Assembly (NCBI GenBank): GCA_023014485.1
Contig: JAJOZX010000088.1
Span: 1,967,001 to 2,031,000, forward strand
Length of the DNA stretch: 64,000 nucleotides
Source of the DNA: Bathynomus jamesi
Taxonomy: Eukaryota; Arthropoda; Malacostraca; Isopoda; Cirolanidae
Direction: 5' to 3'
Each line of letters opens with the position of its first letter. Position 1 is the first letter of the stretch. A program made the translations under genes and the position numbers. The notes under the pieces were generated by a model. The model worked only from the letters and a program-made list of their open reading frames with translations. It was not told the DNA's origin and did not search any database. Shown one piece after another: positions 52,675-63,681 of this stretch.

Positions 52675-55644
52675 TTAAATGACGTTAATATTTTCAAAAT
52701 GCCTATCTAAACGGTTTTTAAACATATTAACGCTGGTAGAGTTCACAACGGACGCGGGAAGATTATTCCATTTATTAATTACTTTAAACGTAAAAACGTT
52801 TTTGGCGGTGTTAGTAATGAAATGTCTGTCACGTAATTTAAATCCGTTATTACGAGTATTGCTATTATGAAAAGTGAACAGTTTGTCAAAATTTACGTTT
52901 TCGATTTTATTAACGATTTTGAAAAATTCAATAAGCTCCCTCCTTAATCTCCTAGTTTCGAGTGAATGCAAGTCTAACTCTTTAATCCTATCTTCGTGAG
53001 ACTTGTTGCGTAGTGACGGAATTAGTTTCGTGGCGCGTCGCTGAACCCTTTCCAACCTATCAGTATCTTCACGCAAATACGGGTACCAAAACTGAACGGC
53101 ATATTCTAAGTGGGGCCTGACTAGAGACTTGTAAAGGGGCAATATAATATTCTTCGATTTAAATTCGAAATTGCGCTCTATGAAGCCTAACATCCTATTA
53201 GCTTTTGCGCAAGACTCCAGGCACTAGTTACTAACTTTTAAATCCTTAGATATGCGTACGCCTAAATCTACTTCCTCGTCAACGATCGCTAACTGTCTAT
53301 CATTCATCGTGTACGTGTAATTGTTGTTACGAGAACCTATATGCAAAACTTTACATTTGTCTACGTTAAATTGCATCTGCCACTTATTCGTAGGCTGACC
53401 ATATTTCCTTGAGACAAAAACGGGACATTGGGATGGCAAAAAAGGGACGGGGTTATGTAATATTCTGTATTCATGAAAAAGTAAGTACATAAACCGGGAC
53501 AAAATTGAGATTTTTATTAAAACGACGGGACGGCCAGGAAATATAAAACAAACGGTACTGTCCCATTCAAAACGGTACGTATGGTGAGCCTACTTATTCG
53601 TCCACTCCATAATCCTATTTACATCGTCTTGGAGCCTATTTCTATCGTCCTCGTTGACAACCTTACCGCCTATTTTAGTATTGTCCGCGAATTTTGACAC
53701 GTTACTGGTCAAGCCTACATCTATGTCGTTAATGTAGATTACGAATAGCAATGGGCCTAACAATGAACCCTGAGCGACACCGTTACCTACATGATGGGCA
53801 ATGCCACCTACATCCAACAACTTTGATTCCCTACCATTAACAACGACTCTGTTTCCTGGCACGAAGCCATTCCTCTAACCAGTTAGATACCTGACCGCGT
53901 ATACCGTGCGCTTTAACCTTCGCAATTAATTTTCTATGCGAACTGTATCGAACGCTTTTATAAAGTCTAAATAAATGATGTCAGCCGCTCTATGCTGACT
54001 ACTATTAATCAAATCGTGACTTTCTAAGTGATCGGTGATACGATCCCTAACTACGGATCCCAAAAGTTTACCGACAATTGACGTTATGCTAATAGGCCAA
54101 TAATTGCGAGCTACTGTGAAGTCGACTTTTGTAAAAATGGGCGTAACGTTAGCTAATTTGAAGTCTTCAGGAATAAAACCCGCTTCCAGTGACTTATTGA
54201 ACAGTTTTGTTAAGGGGCCTACGATAACGTCTTTCAAATCTTTCAAATGTGTAGGATAAAGAGCGTCAGGGCCTGGAGCCTTGCTAACTTTTATCTTATC
54301 GATATAATACGCAATCTCACCCTCGTAAACAGTTATTTCATCCAAAATAGTCTCGCTACTAAATGGAACGATATTGTCCACGTCGGGGACATTATTTACG
54401 TCTTCTGCGGTAAAAAACTGTCGCAAAAAAGTTGTTAAAAATACCCGCCATCGCCTGAGCGTCAGAAGCCAAAGCGCCGTTAGCGTCCACTAGAAGGCCT
54501 ATGTTATCTTTTATCGGCTTACGATTATGGACCTAGTCAAAAAACTTTTTCGGATTATGTTTACTATCTGCAGCTACAAGTATCTCAAAATTACGCTTAG
54601 CATTCCTAACAGATCTTTTAACCTGACGTCTAAGCTCAATATATCTATTAAAGTTAGCTACCGTACCATTGCGCATGTTAAGTCTATACGCTCTGTTACG
54701 CTCGTTTATGAACTCACCTGTTTTCCTAGTCCACCACTTGGGCCTACCATAATTACTAGCGCGCTTAGACCTACGCGGAATAAACTCCTTTTCGATATTC
54801 AAAAAACTTTCTTTAAACGACTCCCAATGAAAATTTGCGTCATTACCCTTATATAAATTATCCCAGTCCACTACTCTCATCCTATCCGCAAAATTATCAA
54901 AATTAACCCTACGAAAATCAAGGACTTCTATTACGTTACTATGCTTACTGTTTTCTAACAATAGCTTAAACCTAATAATTTGGTGATCACTACATCCCAA
55001 ACTCTCACCTGCTTCTAAACCTTCGACTATATTTTCGTCGTTCGTCATCACCACGTCTAAAATATTGTCACCGCGCGTTGGTTCGTTAACCACCTATCGT
55101 AAAAAATTATCTTCCATGAACTCAATCAGTCTCAAACCCTCATCATTACCAGTAAAAGTCTCGTAATTAAGGTTAGGGCAGTTAAAGTCTCCGACAACTA
55201 TACTATCCCGATTATTAATAAAGTTACCAAGAAGTGAGTAAAATCTAGGTTCGGTATCGAGGGGTTGAAGAAGAGGTCTGTAAACAACAACGAAATTAAA
55301 GCTAATACTACGCGCCCAAACTTCAACGCATATCCATTAACTGCTGCCGGAAAATCTATCTTAACCTCGCTAGCCCTAAGGGAATTACGAATGTACAACA
55401 AAACGCCGCCACCAATCCTATGTAACCTATCATTAGTAAAAAGCTTAAAACCCGCTATATCAAGTTCCCCCAACAAGTCCCGAGTTACGGTAATTAACCA
55501 CGTTTCGGCTATCGCAACTATATCGTAGTTCCCGGAATAAATTATCGCCTTAAATTCGTTCAATTTATTTCTAATACGCGCGTTACAATAAAAGACGTTT
55601 AAATTATTTTTTACCACGGATCCACGTTTTAAACTATTTTTCAC
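52675..55644 (-). pseudogene. CR1-type LINE ORF2, second copy
   Basis: Same domain order as the first copy: endonuclease from 55644 (NVFYCNARIRNKLNEF, GGGVLLYIRNSLR, GDFNCPN), linker (RPKWWTRKTGEFINERN), reverse transcriptase (GSLLGPLLFVIYINDI), thumb (RPHLEYAVQFWYPY). The catalytic box reads KFADNTKI, losing the second Asp. Relative to copy 1 about 80 bases are missing near 53995, between two ATGC sequences. Many frame breaks and the MITE insertion at 53391 make it non-functional. Confidence 0.88.
53391..53592. mobile_element. hAT-type MITE copy 2, in LINE
   Basis: Starts TAGGCTGACCATA and ends TATGGTGAGCCTA. It is flanked by CTTATTCG at 53383-53390 and 53593-53600, a perfect 8-base duplication of LINE sequence. 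Similar over its outer parts to 43564-43766, with a different middle segment. Confidence 0.93.
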
Positions 55645-55659
55645 GTTGGGCTGGCGTTT

Positions 55660-56165
55660 CCCGAACCCACAAGGTTTAAAGAGGGCTTCGACCTATACAG
55701 CTTTCGAACATTTTCATCGATTAACCTACCTAGCCTAGCATTCCCAATTTCATTGAAGTGCACCCCCATCTTTTATAAAAAGGCTATGATCACTAAATTC
55801 TGACCATAGCTTTACGAAGGGTACATTTTCCTGAGCACAAATCGTGCCTAGGGGTAATACCTAGAACTAAAAAGTATCTGACCTTTTCCTTCAGGGACCT
55901 AATTAATCTCCTGTATCTCTCCAAAAGGTCAGGCACTCTCGTATCGGGCCTATACGAGTCGTTGCCCCCTACTCATCGGTACCAACATCGAGTGACAAGA
56001 GGCAACATCAATCCTATCTACTTCGTCTCTAATTTTGTCAACTCTGGTCCCTGGTAGACAGACCCTCCTCCTCTTGGTTGGATTCCGTTCAACGAACTCC
56101 TCATCCATATGACGCCCTAAGGAGTCCCCAATTAAAATCGTTTCCCCCTCGTTCACATCCCGATC
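55660..56165 (-). pseudogene. CR1-type LINE ORF1 C-terminal part with SGNH esterase nucleophile block
   Basis: Includes GETILIGDSLGRHMDEEFVE (SGNH block I with the catalytic Ser) and LPGTRVDKIRDEVDRI, which the first copy lacks in part, then a weakened block III region. A deletion of roughly 58 bases near 55843 and several frame changes are present. It is interrupted at 56166 by another LINE. Confidence 0.78.
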
Positions 56166-56195
56166 CATACACAAAAACAAAGACGCAATAGCACC

Positions 56196-56920
56196 ATGAG
56201 ACACATACAGAAGTATAATATTAACATATTACAGTACAACGTAGATGGCCTCATCAACAAAATCATGCAGCTTAGGGAATTCGTACACAAACAAAACATT
56301 CACATAGCACTTATACAAGAAACAAAACTAAAACGCACACACAAAACACCAACCATCCCTGACTTCACGGCGATCCGTCAAGATCGTACTGGGGGTCACG
56401 GGGGTGGATCATCACCTACATACGTAAAAGCATTAGCTACACTGATGCCACCCAAAACATTACAAACATAATCCGATCAGATAACACGATAGGAATACAG
56501 GCACTTAAAACTAAAAAACGCACAAAACACACCACACTAATCAACATTTACATCCCACAAGATAGTTCACCTCAGGTGCCAGCCAATTACAATCGACAGT
56601 TACACAATCTGGCCTCTCTCACTAATGTCATCGTAGGAGGAGACTTCAACGCTAATGACACTAGTTGGTACCTGCACAACCAAAGCAACACCAGAGGCGC
56701 CAACATAGCCACACAACTATACAGCCTCTTCATTCTTAACAATACAGAAGGACATACACACAAACCACATCAAAGAGGATACTCAAATTCCTCCCCAGAC
56801 ATAACGTTCTGTTCCCCCTCACGAGCAACACATACACACTGGAGAACAGAAAAACAACTGTCATCAGACCACCTGCCCATCATCATTACAACACGTTCTA
56901 CACTGCCCCAACAGCCTTAG
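56196..56920 (+). pseudogene. LINE endonuclease domain
   Basis: ATG 56196 opens MRHIQKYNINILQYNVDGL, with ALIQETKL following. The frame stops at 56471 and resumes at 56576 with VIVGGDFNANDTSWY, RGYSNSSPDITF and SSDHLPIIIT. A one-base shift near 56420-56470 disrupts it. All AP-like endonuclease landmarks are present. Confidence 0.85.
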
Positions 56921-57483
56921 GCACACTTACAGAAATTACAAGAAAGCTGATTGGGAACAGTTCAAAATACAGACTGAGGGACAATTCACCAGATTAAACA
57001 GCACACCCATCATAAACATCAATACAACACTCAAGACATTTAATGAGATCATCAATAATGCAAACATTAGGAAATACAACCCAAATTACATTAGAGAAAT
57101 AGCCCATCTCATAATGCAACGTAACAACCTCAAACATAACACTCAAACACTACACACAGAAACATAAAACAGCAGATACAACAGCTCAACACAGAAATAA
57201 ACAACAAACTCAAAGAAAAACAAACAGAAACATTTAGGGAATTCATAACAACACTAAACCACTCCACAGATACATCCAGGCTATACAAGATTATAAACAG
57301 CATTACCCACTCTAACAGCGGCATTCACACCTCACACGCGGCTATCTGTCGCAGCCAAAATAATATCCCAACATATACACAACAAGCTAACATTCTAGTT
57401 AATCACTACGCAAAGATAAATCACTTAAACAGAGACAACAACCAGAAACACGCATACAGAAAAACAGCCAGACACAAGAAAAC

Positions 57484-59335
57484 CTACAGACTCGACACGA
57501 CCATTACACCCTTCAATACAGACCAGACCACCAAGATCATCAAAAATATTAAGAATTCGAAGGCTACTGGACCAGACAACATATCTAACATACACCTTAA
57601 ACACTTGGGCCCACAGGGAATGCTAGCTCTCACAAATATCATCACATATTCATACCAACACTGTATTATTCCTGACATATGGAAACAAGGTGAAGTTATT
57701 ACACTACTCAAACCAAACAAAAATCCAACAGAACCAGCTTCCTACAGACCCATTACTTTTCTATGCACTCCTTCCAAAGTAACAGAAACACTAATCTTAC
57801 AAATCACCAACCCACACATACCAACTATCGCCTACTCAACATGGATTCAGACCTCACCACTCAACCACGACATTACTCACTAACCTCACACAGCACATCA
57901 TGGATGGCATCAACTCCAGACGATCAGCTCAACGTACACTATTAGCATCAATAGATATTAGTAAAGCATTTGATGCTATCCCACGCTCCCCTCTCATAAA
58001 CAAAATACTCAATACAAACATGCACAATAACACCAAAAGGTGGCTGAGCAGCTATCTTTCAGGAAGATACTCACATGTCACATTTAATGGCAAGTCATCC
58101 AAAAACAAGCTTTTTCCGAACGGGGTCCCTCAAGGCTCTGTTCTCTCACCAACACTCTTCAACTTATACATGCATGACATTCCAACACCCATAGATAACG
58201 AGCTTACCTTATCATCATATGCAGATGACATCACTCTAACATCCACCCACAACAACATGGACACCGCTACAAATAACCTACAAACATACATAAACAGTAT
58301 ACAAGACCGGCTCACATACAATAGACTCAAAGTAGCCCCACAAAATCAACTATTACCTTGCTTACAAGCAACACAAAAGAACACCAGGTAATTCCACAGC
58401 TTACACTAAACAACATCAACATTCCACACACTCACAGAACCAAAATACTTGGTGTCACATACAACACATCATTATCTTTTGCAAACCACATTCAGGACAT
58501 TAAAAACAAGTGTACGTCAAGACTTAACACACTTAGGGTACTTACAGGCACAAACTTTGAACACCAGCAGGAAACAACATCACTCATATACAAACAATAT
58601 ATTCGCTCAGTTATGGACTATGCTAGCCCATGCTGGGCACCCATTATCTCAAACACACACATAAACACCTTACAAACAATACAAAACAACGCACTTCGTA
58701 TCATTACAGGATGCACTCAAACAACACCAATAGAACACCTGCACACAGAAACAAAAATACTAAAAGTTAGGGAACATTTAGACATGAGGGGAACACAATT
58801 CATGGCAGCAGCGACAACTAACCCACAACACCCTTGCCACTACATGTACAATCATGCACCAACACCTCGCACCATTAAGGTAACACCAGAGAGACATTAT
58901 AACCAAATACTCCATTCCATACCACGCCCCACAGACATCACACAGTACAGAAAACACATACACACACCTAACCCACAAAGCACTGACACGACTCGGTCCG
59001 AATGCGGTCCTAGGTGCGAAGCCGCCACCCATTAACAGGTCAGAGATCAGCCTGAGCAGATCGGATCGAGTTAACTTAGCACGATTCCGATGTGGACATC
59101 ACCCCAACTTACGGACATATAAACACAGACTAGACAACTCCATAGACGACACCTGCCACCTGTGCAGGACACACCACAAACAATTGAACACATTATGACA
59201 GACTGTACCGCTCTAGCACAACAACGAACACAACACAACATCACTAGTGCGCTGAACCTCTGGTCCACTCCGGAGAGGGCGATCGGTTACCTGCGTGCCA
59301 CCGGCTTGCTCGATCAGGGTGGGCTGATCGGCTAA
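57484..59335 (+). pseudogene. LINE reverse transcriptase and C-terminal region
   Basis: Blocks lie in several frames: KATGPDNISNIHLKHLG near 57563, WKQGEVITLLKPNKNP near 57685, IDISKAFDAIPRSPL (57948), NGVPQGSVLSPTLFNLYMHD (58118), catalytic YADDITLTS (58217), and LGVTYNTSLSF with RSVMDYASPCWAPI after 58450. A CHLCRTHH-type cysteine/histidine knuckle lies near 59155, ending in LLDQGGLIG. At least four frame changes. The catalytic aspartates are intact. Confidence 0.87.
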
Positions 59336-59726
59336 ACAACAACAACAACAACAACTTTGCGAAAGGGTTCTAAACCCCGATAGGGGGGATTTCTATCACC
59401 TAACGTACGTGGCCTAGCTCCACCCTTAACTACTTTAAATCCCTCCCCGTCTACTAATCTCGGACCAACCTTGACCCCTTCCTCAACTCTGTCTAACCTT
59501 CCCGATAAGTTGCCTATACTGAAACTAAGCTTCTAACCTCACCATTCAACGTTGGTATAGGTTCGGCCTTAGTCAACTTTAAGCCAAGCCCTGCCCTCAT
59601 CAAGCGTTGCAAGTCTTTCCGTCTTTCGCGTACATTACGTTTTAAATGAACTATCTCTTCGCTTAACTCACAAAAGGACCGCCGTTGTAATCTTTAAAAT
59701 CAGTATACCACCGATTAACCCCAAGT

Positions 59727-60637
59727 AGTATGACCGCAAAATGGACGAATGCAATGCAATTGCAGATGTTGCAAGAGTGCCACCCCCCACCCCTTTGTTG
59801 CAAGGCACCCCATAGTACCAAACCCCCACTCTCTTTTTTGCAAGGCACCCCTAAATGTGGGAGGGGGAATGTTGCAACTTGGAGGCGGAGTTGTCCCCCA
59901 AGTTGCAATGAACCCCCGCTGGGGAAGACCTCTTTGGGAGATAAGATGGGACGGCCTCACCCCCCCAAAGTGCTATACCTAACCTAAGAGAGAGGATAGA
60001 GAGGAGAGGTGTTCGGTTGACAGGAGCCAAGGGCATATTAAGACTTCAGCCGAGCGGCCGTTGTCTTATAGGGCCCCTAATCAGCCAGTTGGCTTAATAC
60101 GTCAGTTGGCTTAGAAGGCTGAGTTGCCAGTTTGTGCTATTTATTTAATTAAAGCATATATTCTGACATAATCCGCCATTTGGCTTAGAAGGTTGAGTTG
60201 TCAGATAGCGCTATTTATATAATTAATGCATATATTCTGGTTTACAAATCCGCTTTAGAAGCCAGCCAATTGATATAATTAAATACCGTGTACAAACAAA
60301 AAGGATTAAATAAAACACCATTACATCATTCTGTTTATTTAGGCGAATTAATGGAAATATATAAATATACAATGGAATATATGTGATAAAAAATAATAAT
60401 ATCATACGGACGATGAATATACAATAAATATACAATGGAATATATATATGATCAAAAAATAATAATAGCATCACGAACGGGAAATATATAATCAAAAATA
60501 TACAAAACGTTGTATTATCAATATATTAGTACAGGAAAAATATATACAGTTATATTAAATAATTAAATATATTGAAAGTAATAATATAGAATGCGTATAA
60601 TCAAATGCATATTAGTACAGGAAATATATATATATAT
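59727..60637. repeat. C/G-rich TTGCAA region followed by AT-rich tandem repeats
   Basis: 59750-59920 has GTTGCAAGAGTGCC, TTGTTGCAAGGCACCCC and TTTTGCAAGGCACCCC units. 60085-60240 holds two copies of a roughly 95-base unit with TTGGCTTAGAAGG, TGAGTTG, CAG and GCTATTTAT. 60350-60500 has ATACAATGGAATATAT-type repeats. A phrase GCATATTAGTACAGGAAATA at 60606 recurs at 62100. No gene. Confidence 0.75.
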
Positions 60638-62014
60638 ACCGGGTGTTTCAAAAGTCCCTCACTAATTTGATTTTCAATTTTCTTTGCAGCTAATCGACCA
60701 ACGACGTTCATCTTTTGGTAAACTCTTACTCAGTAGTTGAGAATTTTTTTGAGTCTACATTTGAAGTTTTGCTCAGTTTTCTTCTGCTACCATGCTGACT
60801 CTAGAGCAGAGGTGTAAAATCGCTGCATGGCAGGAGGTTTTTCAATCTGTGGTCGAAGTGCAGCGACGATTCCGGGCAGTCTACGGACAGCATTATGCAC
60901 CGGATAGGAACACTATCGTCGCCACCCACCCACCGGAAGTTTATGGAGACCGGATCCGTAAAGGACAAACCACGATCAGGAAGACCTCGAAGTGGGCGGA
61001 GTGAGGAGAATGTCGAAACTGTCCGTGAGGCGTTTACTCAGAGTCAAGGAAAGTCCATTCGGCGAGCTGCTGCGGAACTGAACATCAGCGCGACATCTAT
61101 CCAACGGATTTTGCGGCGTGGTCTCAAGCTGTATCCGTACAAGATCCAGGTGGTTCAGAAGCTGGAACCTCAAGACTACGATTGCCGGGTGGAGATGTGT
61201 GAGACACTGCTGCATCACTACGAAAGAGACCCATCGATCCTGGAGCACATGTGGTTCAGCGACGAAGCTCTCTTCCACCTTTCTGGTCGCGTCAATCGGC
61301 ACAACACCCGCATCTGGGGAACTCACAATCCTGCGGAGATCCATGAACATGAAAGGGACACGCCGAAATTGGTCGTCTGGTGTGCCATCTCCTCAGCTGG
61401 GCTGATTGGTCCGTTCTTCTTCCGGGATCAAGATGGAAATTCCGTGAACGTCAACGGAGACAATTACCTTCGTATGCTTCAGGAGTTCTGCATCCCCCAA
61501 CTGTCAGCTGTAGCTGACATGCAAGAAGTCATTTTCCAGCAAGACGGTGCCCCTGCTCATTACTCGCGTGAGGTTCGCTCATTTCTGAATAAGCAGTTCC
61601 CGGATCGGTGGATTGGTCGCCGTGGTCCCATCGAATGGGCTGCTCGCTCGCCTGATCTTACCCCATGCGACTCCTTTTTGTGGGGCTACATTAAGAGCAA
61701 AGTGTACGCCACCAAGCCGCGAGTCCTCCCCACACTAGAAGAACGGATCAGGAATGCGTGTGCTTCTGTTACTCCCAAAATGTTGTCCAATGTCGGCCAA
61801 GAATGCGTAAAACGGTGGCTCGCTTGTTTCGAAAAAGACGGTGCCCACGTTGAGGTGGACCAGTGACTCTCCAGTAGACTTATGAAGCCAAGTTTGATGC
61901 CACCAAAATTCTCATGAATCGTAGACTCAGCAACCAAATTGTCATTTGGTTCCTCTTGTAATTGCTATTTTAATAAAATTTTAAAAATAATGAGGGACTT
62001 TTGAAACACCCTGT
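60638..62014 (+). mobile_element. DD41D Tc1/mariner-superfamily transposon, least damaged copy
   Basis: Inverted ends: GGGTGTTTCAAAAGTCCCTC at the left and its exact inverse at 61991-62010, each next to TA. The flanks on both sides are related AT-rich repeats (ATTAAATAATTAAA and ATTAGTACAGG), so the element entered an existing tandem array. Confidence 0.92.
60792..61866 (+). pseudogene. DD41D transposase with a single frameshift
   Basis: ATG 60792 opens the HTH (MLTLEQRCKIAAWQEVF, VYGQHYAPDRNTI). A shift between about 60915 and 60935 moves into the second frame (GRPRSGRS linker, FTQSQGKSIRRAAAEL second HTH, HMWFSDEALFHLSG, FQQDGAPAHYS, ARSPDLTPCDSFLWG). Forty-one residues lie between the last two acids. 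The C-terminus CVKRWLACFEKDGAHVE is complete. All three aspartates remain. Apart from the one indel the gene looks intact, so this insertion is probably the youngest of the three. Confidence 0.9.
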
Positions 62015-62115
62015 ATAATTAAATAAATAAATATACATCCTTTGTGTTCTATGGGTTATATTAAATAATTAAAAATAATACACGAAACGTATAATCAATT
62101 GCATATTAGTACAGG

Positions 62116-62162
<47 letters not shown>

Positions 62163-62184
62163 TAAATAATTAAGTATACATCCT

Positions 62185-62496
62185 TTATGTTCTACGGTGC
62201 AAAACGCTAAACTCACACGTAATAGAGTCTACATCCACATCGATATTACTTTGTACTACGTGGTAAAACCGGCCAAGCAACACTTCACCGTTTAACTGAT
62301 ACGGAGGCCTATACTCTACATAAATGGCTTTCATATCATTCAATACTATTTTTGTGCCTACTTTACATCCGGTTGACAAGTTATCTTTAAACACGGCTAG
62401 AATACAATCAAAAGCACGCACAAAGAGGTCATCGTTAACCACAACATCATTATTAAATACAAGTTTATAAACAAGCCTTTCGCACGTCCACTCGGT
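62185..62496 (-). other. Accessory Polinton ORF of unknown function
   Basis: An open frame of 104 codons read from 62496 (a TGA lies just upstream) without an ATG at its start. The internal sequence is coding-like (LVYKLVFNNDV, RAFDCILAVFKDN, YVEYRPPYQLNGEVLLGRF, ITCEFSVLHRRT). The upstream part is replaced by a GC-rich duplicated segment at 62519-62690, so the 5' end may have been lost. I do not recognise the family. Confidence 0.5.
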
Positions 62497-62499
62497 TCA

Positions 62500-62690
62500 A
62501 GCTCTGAGATGACTATGAGCCACAGGTGGACGGATCGGCTCGACAGGCGGAGTGAGTCACGCTGATGAAACGTGTACGGGCTTGTTCGAACTCGTGTGTT
62601 TCGTAAGGTACACGGGTGGTCGGCTCGCTGGGGGGAGAGCGTCGTACTACTAAAGCGTGTACAGGCTTGTTCGAACACTTATGCTCTTGG
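62500..62690. repeat. GC-rich imperfect duplication
   Basis: Two units of about 75-85 bases share CACRGGTGG, CGGCTCG, CGTGTAC and GGCTTGTTCGAAC. Its composition differs from the flanking AT-rich genes, and it interrupts the presumed upstream coding of the ORF at 62185-62496. Confidence 0.6.
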
Positions 62691-62767
62691 ACAAACAGAA
62701 TTTTTCACTACATGAAACAATATCGACTTTAATGTTTTATCACTCACCAGACGTTCATTTCCACAAA

Positions 62768-63343
62768 CTAAACATCTTCACAATCCGGCTCATTATTTGA
62801 GAGAAACATATGTCCAAATTTGTCCTTTTTGTTTAACAAGCGATACTCGTCTCTAAAGTCTGTTAAAAACTCACACAGCCCATTAGCCACAACCTCACTA
62901 CAAACCTCATCATGATATATATTAATATAGTGGTAAAAATACTTAAGATTCTCCATGATGACAAGATTTACATTCTCAACCATAGGGTACGAGTAGTCGG
63001 TATGGTGTAACATGACATTATATCGCTTGTCATACTACTCATCAACAAGACTCACTATCCATAACCGTTGCTTATCTTCTGAACGTGTTGCTTCTTCTAT
63101 TTTTCGGTATATGTGAGCCTTTATAAAGGTTAGGTCTATAACATATTTCAATACATCGTCCGAACTACGAAATCCTACAATGCCCTCGCCAGAATACCCG
63201 TAGAGTATTTGAACATCTTGGTCCTTCACACTGCTCAATGTAGCCTTAAAAGTGGCAAAGGAGGGGGGAATAGGGAGTTTTTCAGTATCCACCACATCCA
63301 CCACCTTCATAAATGTTGAACACGCAATATTAAAGGTAGCCAT
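62768..63343 (-). pseudogene. Accessory Polinton gene of unknown function, in-frame stop
   Basis: One reading frame of about 191 codons from ATG 63343 to 62768, broken only by a TAG at 63035-63037. The frame and coding-like composition are unchanged across the stop (WIVSLVDE before it, YDKRYNVMLHHTDYSYP after it), so this is one gene with a nonsense change. Predicted mostly helical and acidic, with DDVLKYVIDLTFIKAHIYRK, EFLTDFRDEYRLLNKKDKFG and a C-terminal EPDCEDV. No known domain or signal peptide. It lies just downstream of the polymerase on the same strand, so it may be an accessory gene of this Polinton lineage. Confidence 0.6.
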
Positions 63344-63344
63344 T

Positions 63345-63680
63345 ACTATTTTTCTTCTACGCGGGAGAATACACGTCTGAGCTCAAGGGTATGCAGAGGT
63401 CAACTGAGCACGCAGAGCACGCAGGGATAGAGGCATGCTCAGGTAGCGGCAGGACTCACGTTGCCGGTCTTACAGTGGGCGGGGCTTAGCTTTTTACTGT
63501 ACACACACACACGCACGCACGCAAAGGAGAAAGTGAAACGCTAATTGAAACGCGATTTATTTAATAAACGAAATATTCAAGGTATATATATTTACAAATA
63601 CGTGTAATAAATAATTTAATAATAGACATATCAAAAATTATGGTATCCAAAGGGCACGGTATCATAGGTACCAGGCAGCT
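63345..63680. other. Gap between polymerase and accessory gene
   Basis: Contains a GAGCACGCAGAGCACGCAGG direct repeat near 63398, a GC-rich patch, a short (AC)n/(ACGC)n run at 63504-63522, and AT-rich sequence next to the polymerase stop. A promoter for the accessory gene would lie here, but I see no decisive motif. Confidence 0.5.
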
Positions 63681-63681
63681 G

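Larger units (their letters stand above)
56166..59345 (+). mobile_element. LINE (R1/Jockey group) with (AAC)n tail, inserted in CR1-type LINE
   Basis: A plus-strand element of about 3.2 kb running from the endonuclease start to a (AAC)n tail at 59335-59353. The outer sequence on both sides belongs to one gene of the host LINE. C-rich/A-rich codon use differs strongly from its neighbours. I could not read the target duplication with certainty. Confidence 0.88.
52130..59726 (-). mobile_element. CR1-type LINE copy 2, interrupted twice
   Basis: Second copy of the element at 7261-11640. The 3' end starts AGCTAAGG at 52130, and ORF2 spans 52675-55644. ORF1 is split by a plus-strand LINE at 56166-59345 and resumes at 59346-59726 (GCGAAAGGGTT, GTACGTGGCCTAGCTCC), ending inside the zinc-finger coding region (VNRWYTDFKDYNGG). 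A hAT MITE sits at 53391-53592. Confidence 0.9.

Noticed and set aside
62397..62678. Minus-strand 93-codon ORF
   Set aside because: It overlaps the accessory ORF in another frame and mostly translates the GC-rich duplication.
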